Of a DNA stretch of 64,000 nt, positions 62,835 through 64,000 are shown in pieces (the first letter of the stretch is position 1; every line of letters starts with the position of its first letter). This DNA is from Humibacillus xanthopallidus. GTDB lineage: Bacteria; Actinomycetota; Actinomycetes; Actinomycetales; Dermatophilaceae. The stretch lies in the NCBI RefSeq assembly GCF_006717145.1, contig NZ_VFQF01000001.1, positions 1,674,001 to 1,738,000 on the forward strand, in the 5' to 3' direction. Under the pieces are notes generated by a model, which searched no databases, was not told the origin of the DNA, and worked only from the letters and a program-made list of their open reading frames with translations. The position numbers and the translations under genes are program-made.

Positions 62835-63023
62835 AGTGGCTGTTCCTCGGGATGGGCGACGGCACATGGTAGCGGCAACGGACCCCAGTGCATCAGCTGC
62901 GCAAGCCTGCCCAGGACGCAACTCGGGTCCAGCTCGGGTCCACCTCGGCCCAGCTCGGGCCCGGGCCGGGAGCACGACGTCGGCCGGGTACACGGCCCGA
63001 TGCCCCGCCAACGCGTCCGGCGT
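62835..63023. other. Intergenic region with degenerate GC-rich repeats
   Basis: Between the divergent small ORF and the tetR promoter no gene is supported. Around 62922-62970 the motif CTCGGGTCCA / CAGCTCGGGCCC repeats in degenerate form. No hairpin with a terminator character was seen. Confidence 0.4.
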
Positions 63024-63052
63024 TTGCATTCGGTCGCGCACCGACTTACGCT
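63024..63052 (+). promoter_or_regulatory. Promoter of the TetR gene
   Basis: TTGCAT (63024-63029) and TACGCT (63047-63052) are separated by exactly 17 bp. The predicted start of transcription falls at the beginning of the palindromic operator. Confidence 0.75.
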
Positions 63053-63056
63053 GCGC

Positions 63057-63081
63057 ATGAAACGAAACAGTTTCGTTTCAT
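63057..63081. promoter_or_regulatory. 25-bp perfect palindrome, TetR operator
   Basis: Twelve-base arms (ATGAAACGAAAC and complement) around a single central A, just after the -10 box and 22 bp before the tetR ATG. Each arm contains two GAAAC-like units. Position and symmetry indicate autoregulation by the TetR protein; the same repressor probably controls the MFS gene downstream. Confidence 0.88.
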
Positions 63082-63103
63082 CGAGGCCATATCGGGAGTG
63101 AGT

Positions 63104-63754
63104 ATGGGGGTGAGCATGAGCTCAGGAACGGCGAGCACGACGGAGCCGAGTCATGCGAGCCGTCCGCGCGTCGCGGGCGACCGCGAGCAGGAGCTCCTCG
63201 AGGCAGCGATCGCCGTCCTGCGCGAAGTCGGCTACGACCGGCTCACCTTCGACGCGGTCGCTGCTGCGGCCCGCGCGTCCAAGGCCACGCTCTACCGCAA
63301 GTGGCCGCACAAGAGCGAGCTCGTCATCGACGCGCTCGCCCTCTTCATGGGCTGCCCCGCCGAGGAGGACCCCGACACGGGTTCGCTCCGCGGCGATCTC
63401 ATCGCCCAGGCCTGTGCCGTCGGGGGTCTCGACGACGAGGTCGTCATGCAGACGTGGAGCGCCCTGCTCCCCGTCATCCACCGCGAGCCCGAGATGGCGC
63501 GCGGCATCCACGAGCGGTTCGTCGCTCCCAAGCTCGGGGCCGCGCGAGCGGTGTTCGAGAACGCCCAGCGCCGGGGTGAGGTCGGCGCCGACGCCGACCT
63601 CGACACCCTCGCCATGATCCTCCCGGCCCTGTCGATCCACGAGACCTTGCTCTCGGGACGACGGCCGGGGCCAGACCGCATTGCCGTCTTCGTGGACACC
63701 GTCGTCCTGCCGGCCTGCGCCGCCACCACCACCGACGCCGCCAGCCACCGCTGA
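63104..63754 (+). CDS. TetR-family repressor
   Basis: 216 residues. The N-terminal HTH is clear: AAIAVLREVGYDRLTFDAVAAAARASKATLYRKWPHKSELV. The C-terminal ligand domain includes VMQTWSALLPVIHREPEMARGIHERFVAPKLGAARAVFENAQRRGEV, as in TetR proteins paired with exporters. Starts at 63104 (after GGGAGTG) and 63116 (after GGGGGTGAG) are both possible. It probably represses itself and the adjacent MFS exporter until a ligand binds. Confidence 0.93.
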   Translation: MGVSMSSGTASTTEPSHASRPRVAGDREQELLEAAIAVLREVGYDRLTFDAVAAAARASKATLYRKWPHKSELVIDALALFMGCPAEEDPDTGSLRGDLIAQACAVGGLDDEVVMQTWSALLPVIHREPEMARGIHERFVAPKLGAARAVFENAQRRGEVGADADLDTLAMILPALSIHETLLSGRRPGPDRIAVFVDTVVLPACAATTTDAASHR

Positions 63755-63808
63755 GCAGTCCGTGACGGGGCGACCCACCGCACCAGCACGCCTTCGAGAG
63801 GAACACCC

Positions 63809-64000
63809 ATGTCTTCGTCTTCGCCCTCGGTCGACGAGGTGATCGACCCGTCAGAGGAGTTCAGCTCCCACGACGCGCCGCCCAAGCGGCTCGGTCTCGC
63901 GCTCTTCGTCATCTGCGCCGCCCAGCTCATGATCGTGCTCGACGGCACCATCGTGAACATCGCGCTGCCCCACATCGAGCAGGACCTCGGCTTCAGCCAG
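63809..64000 (+). CDS. DHA2-type MFS exporter (5' part only)
   Basis: The first 64 residues are in the window. After a polar N-terminus of about 25 residues comes helix 1 with LFVICAAQLMIVLDGTIVNIALPHIEQDLGFS, characteristic of 14-helix EmrB/QacA drug exporters. GAGAGGA precedes the ATG. It begins 54 bp after the tetR stop and continues beyond the window edge. Confidence 0.9.
   Translation, partial: MSSSSPSVDEVIDPSEEFSSHDAPPKRLGLALFVICAAQLMIVLDGTIVNIALPHIEQDLGFSQ

Overview
The window is chromosomal DNA from a high-GC actinobacterium. Gene content (comEA/comEC, plsY, leuS, RNase E/G, bL21/bL27, obgE, proBA, nadD, rsfS, an actinobacterial-type valS), frequent GTGA/ATGA start-stop overlaps and strong G/C third-position bias fit Micrococcales, probably near Intrasporangiaceae; that placement is inference. 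No transposase, integrase, CRISPR array or prophage gene was seen.

Layout. 1-12.3 kb: the 3'-truncated DNA-uptake channel comEC with comEA, purU, a PQQ-type beta-propeller gene broken by an in-frame amber codon, and a five-gene MacAB-like efflux operon with two adaptors. 12.4-22.1 kb: plsY, a DegV gene, and leuS with a leader that encodes a short Leu-rich peptide followed by an intrinsic terminator (candidate attenuator). Next come a sortase/secreted-protein pair, YhhN, a thioesterase, a DMT-type membrane protein, a membrane/GNAT-like protein, and two SMR exporters behind a guanidine-III riboswitch.

22.2-28.8 kb: a three-gene caspase-like cluster. Two paralogues are built as cytoplasmic CHAT protease, one membrane helix and an extracytoplasmic CBM9-like domain; the third gene is a soluble metacaspase. 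A fourth relative at 36.3-38.0 kb has the same plan but a LecA-like outer domain. This set of membrane-spanning protease-lectin proteins is the best candidate for an undescribed system.

28.9-36.3 kb: tRNA-Ala(GGC), a histidine phosphatase, rsfS, nadD, a small membrane protein, a DUF402 protein, a glycosyltransferase, a methyltransferase, and divergent proA and proB. 38.1-44.2 kb: an acetate symporter module (DUF485-ActP) and a LytS/LytR-like two-component system leading into a second sodium:solute symporter. 44.3-51.1 kb: obgE, rpmA, rplU, rne and a DUF2344 gene. 51.2-64 kb: an acyltransferase, a DUF2207-like protein coupled to valS, a MoxR-DUF58-DUF4129 operon, a large GT-C-like membrane protein with a tiny upstream ORF, and a TetR regulator with a clear promoter and 25-bp palindromic operator next to a truncated DHA2 MFS exporter.

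An octamer, CGGCATAC/GTATGCCG, recurs about 40 times in both orientations, in every reading frame and between genes, often forcing rare codons. It looks like a DNA-level signal rather than a coding one.
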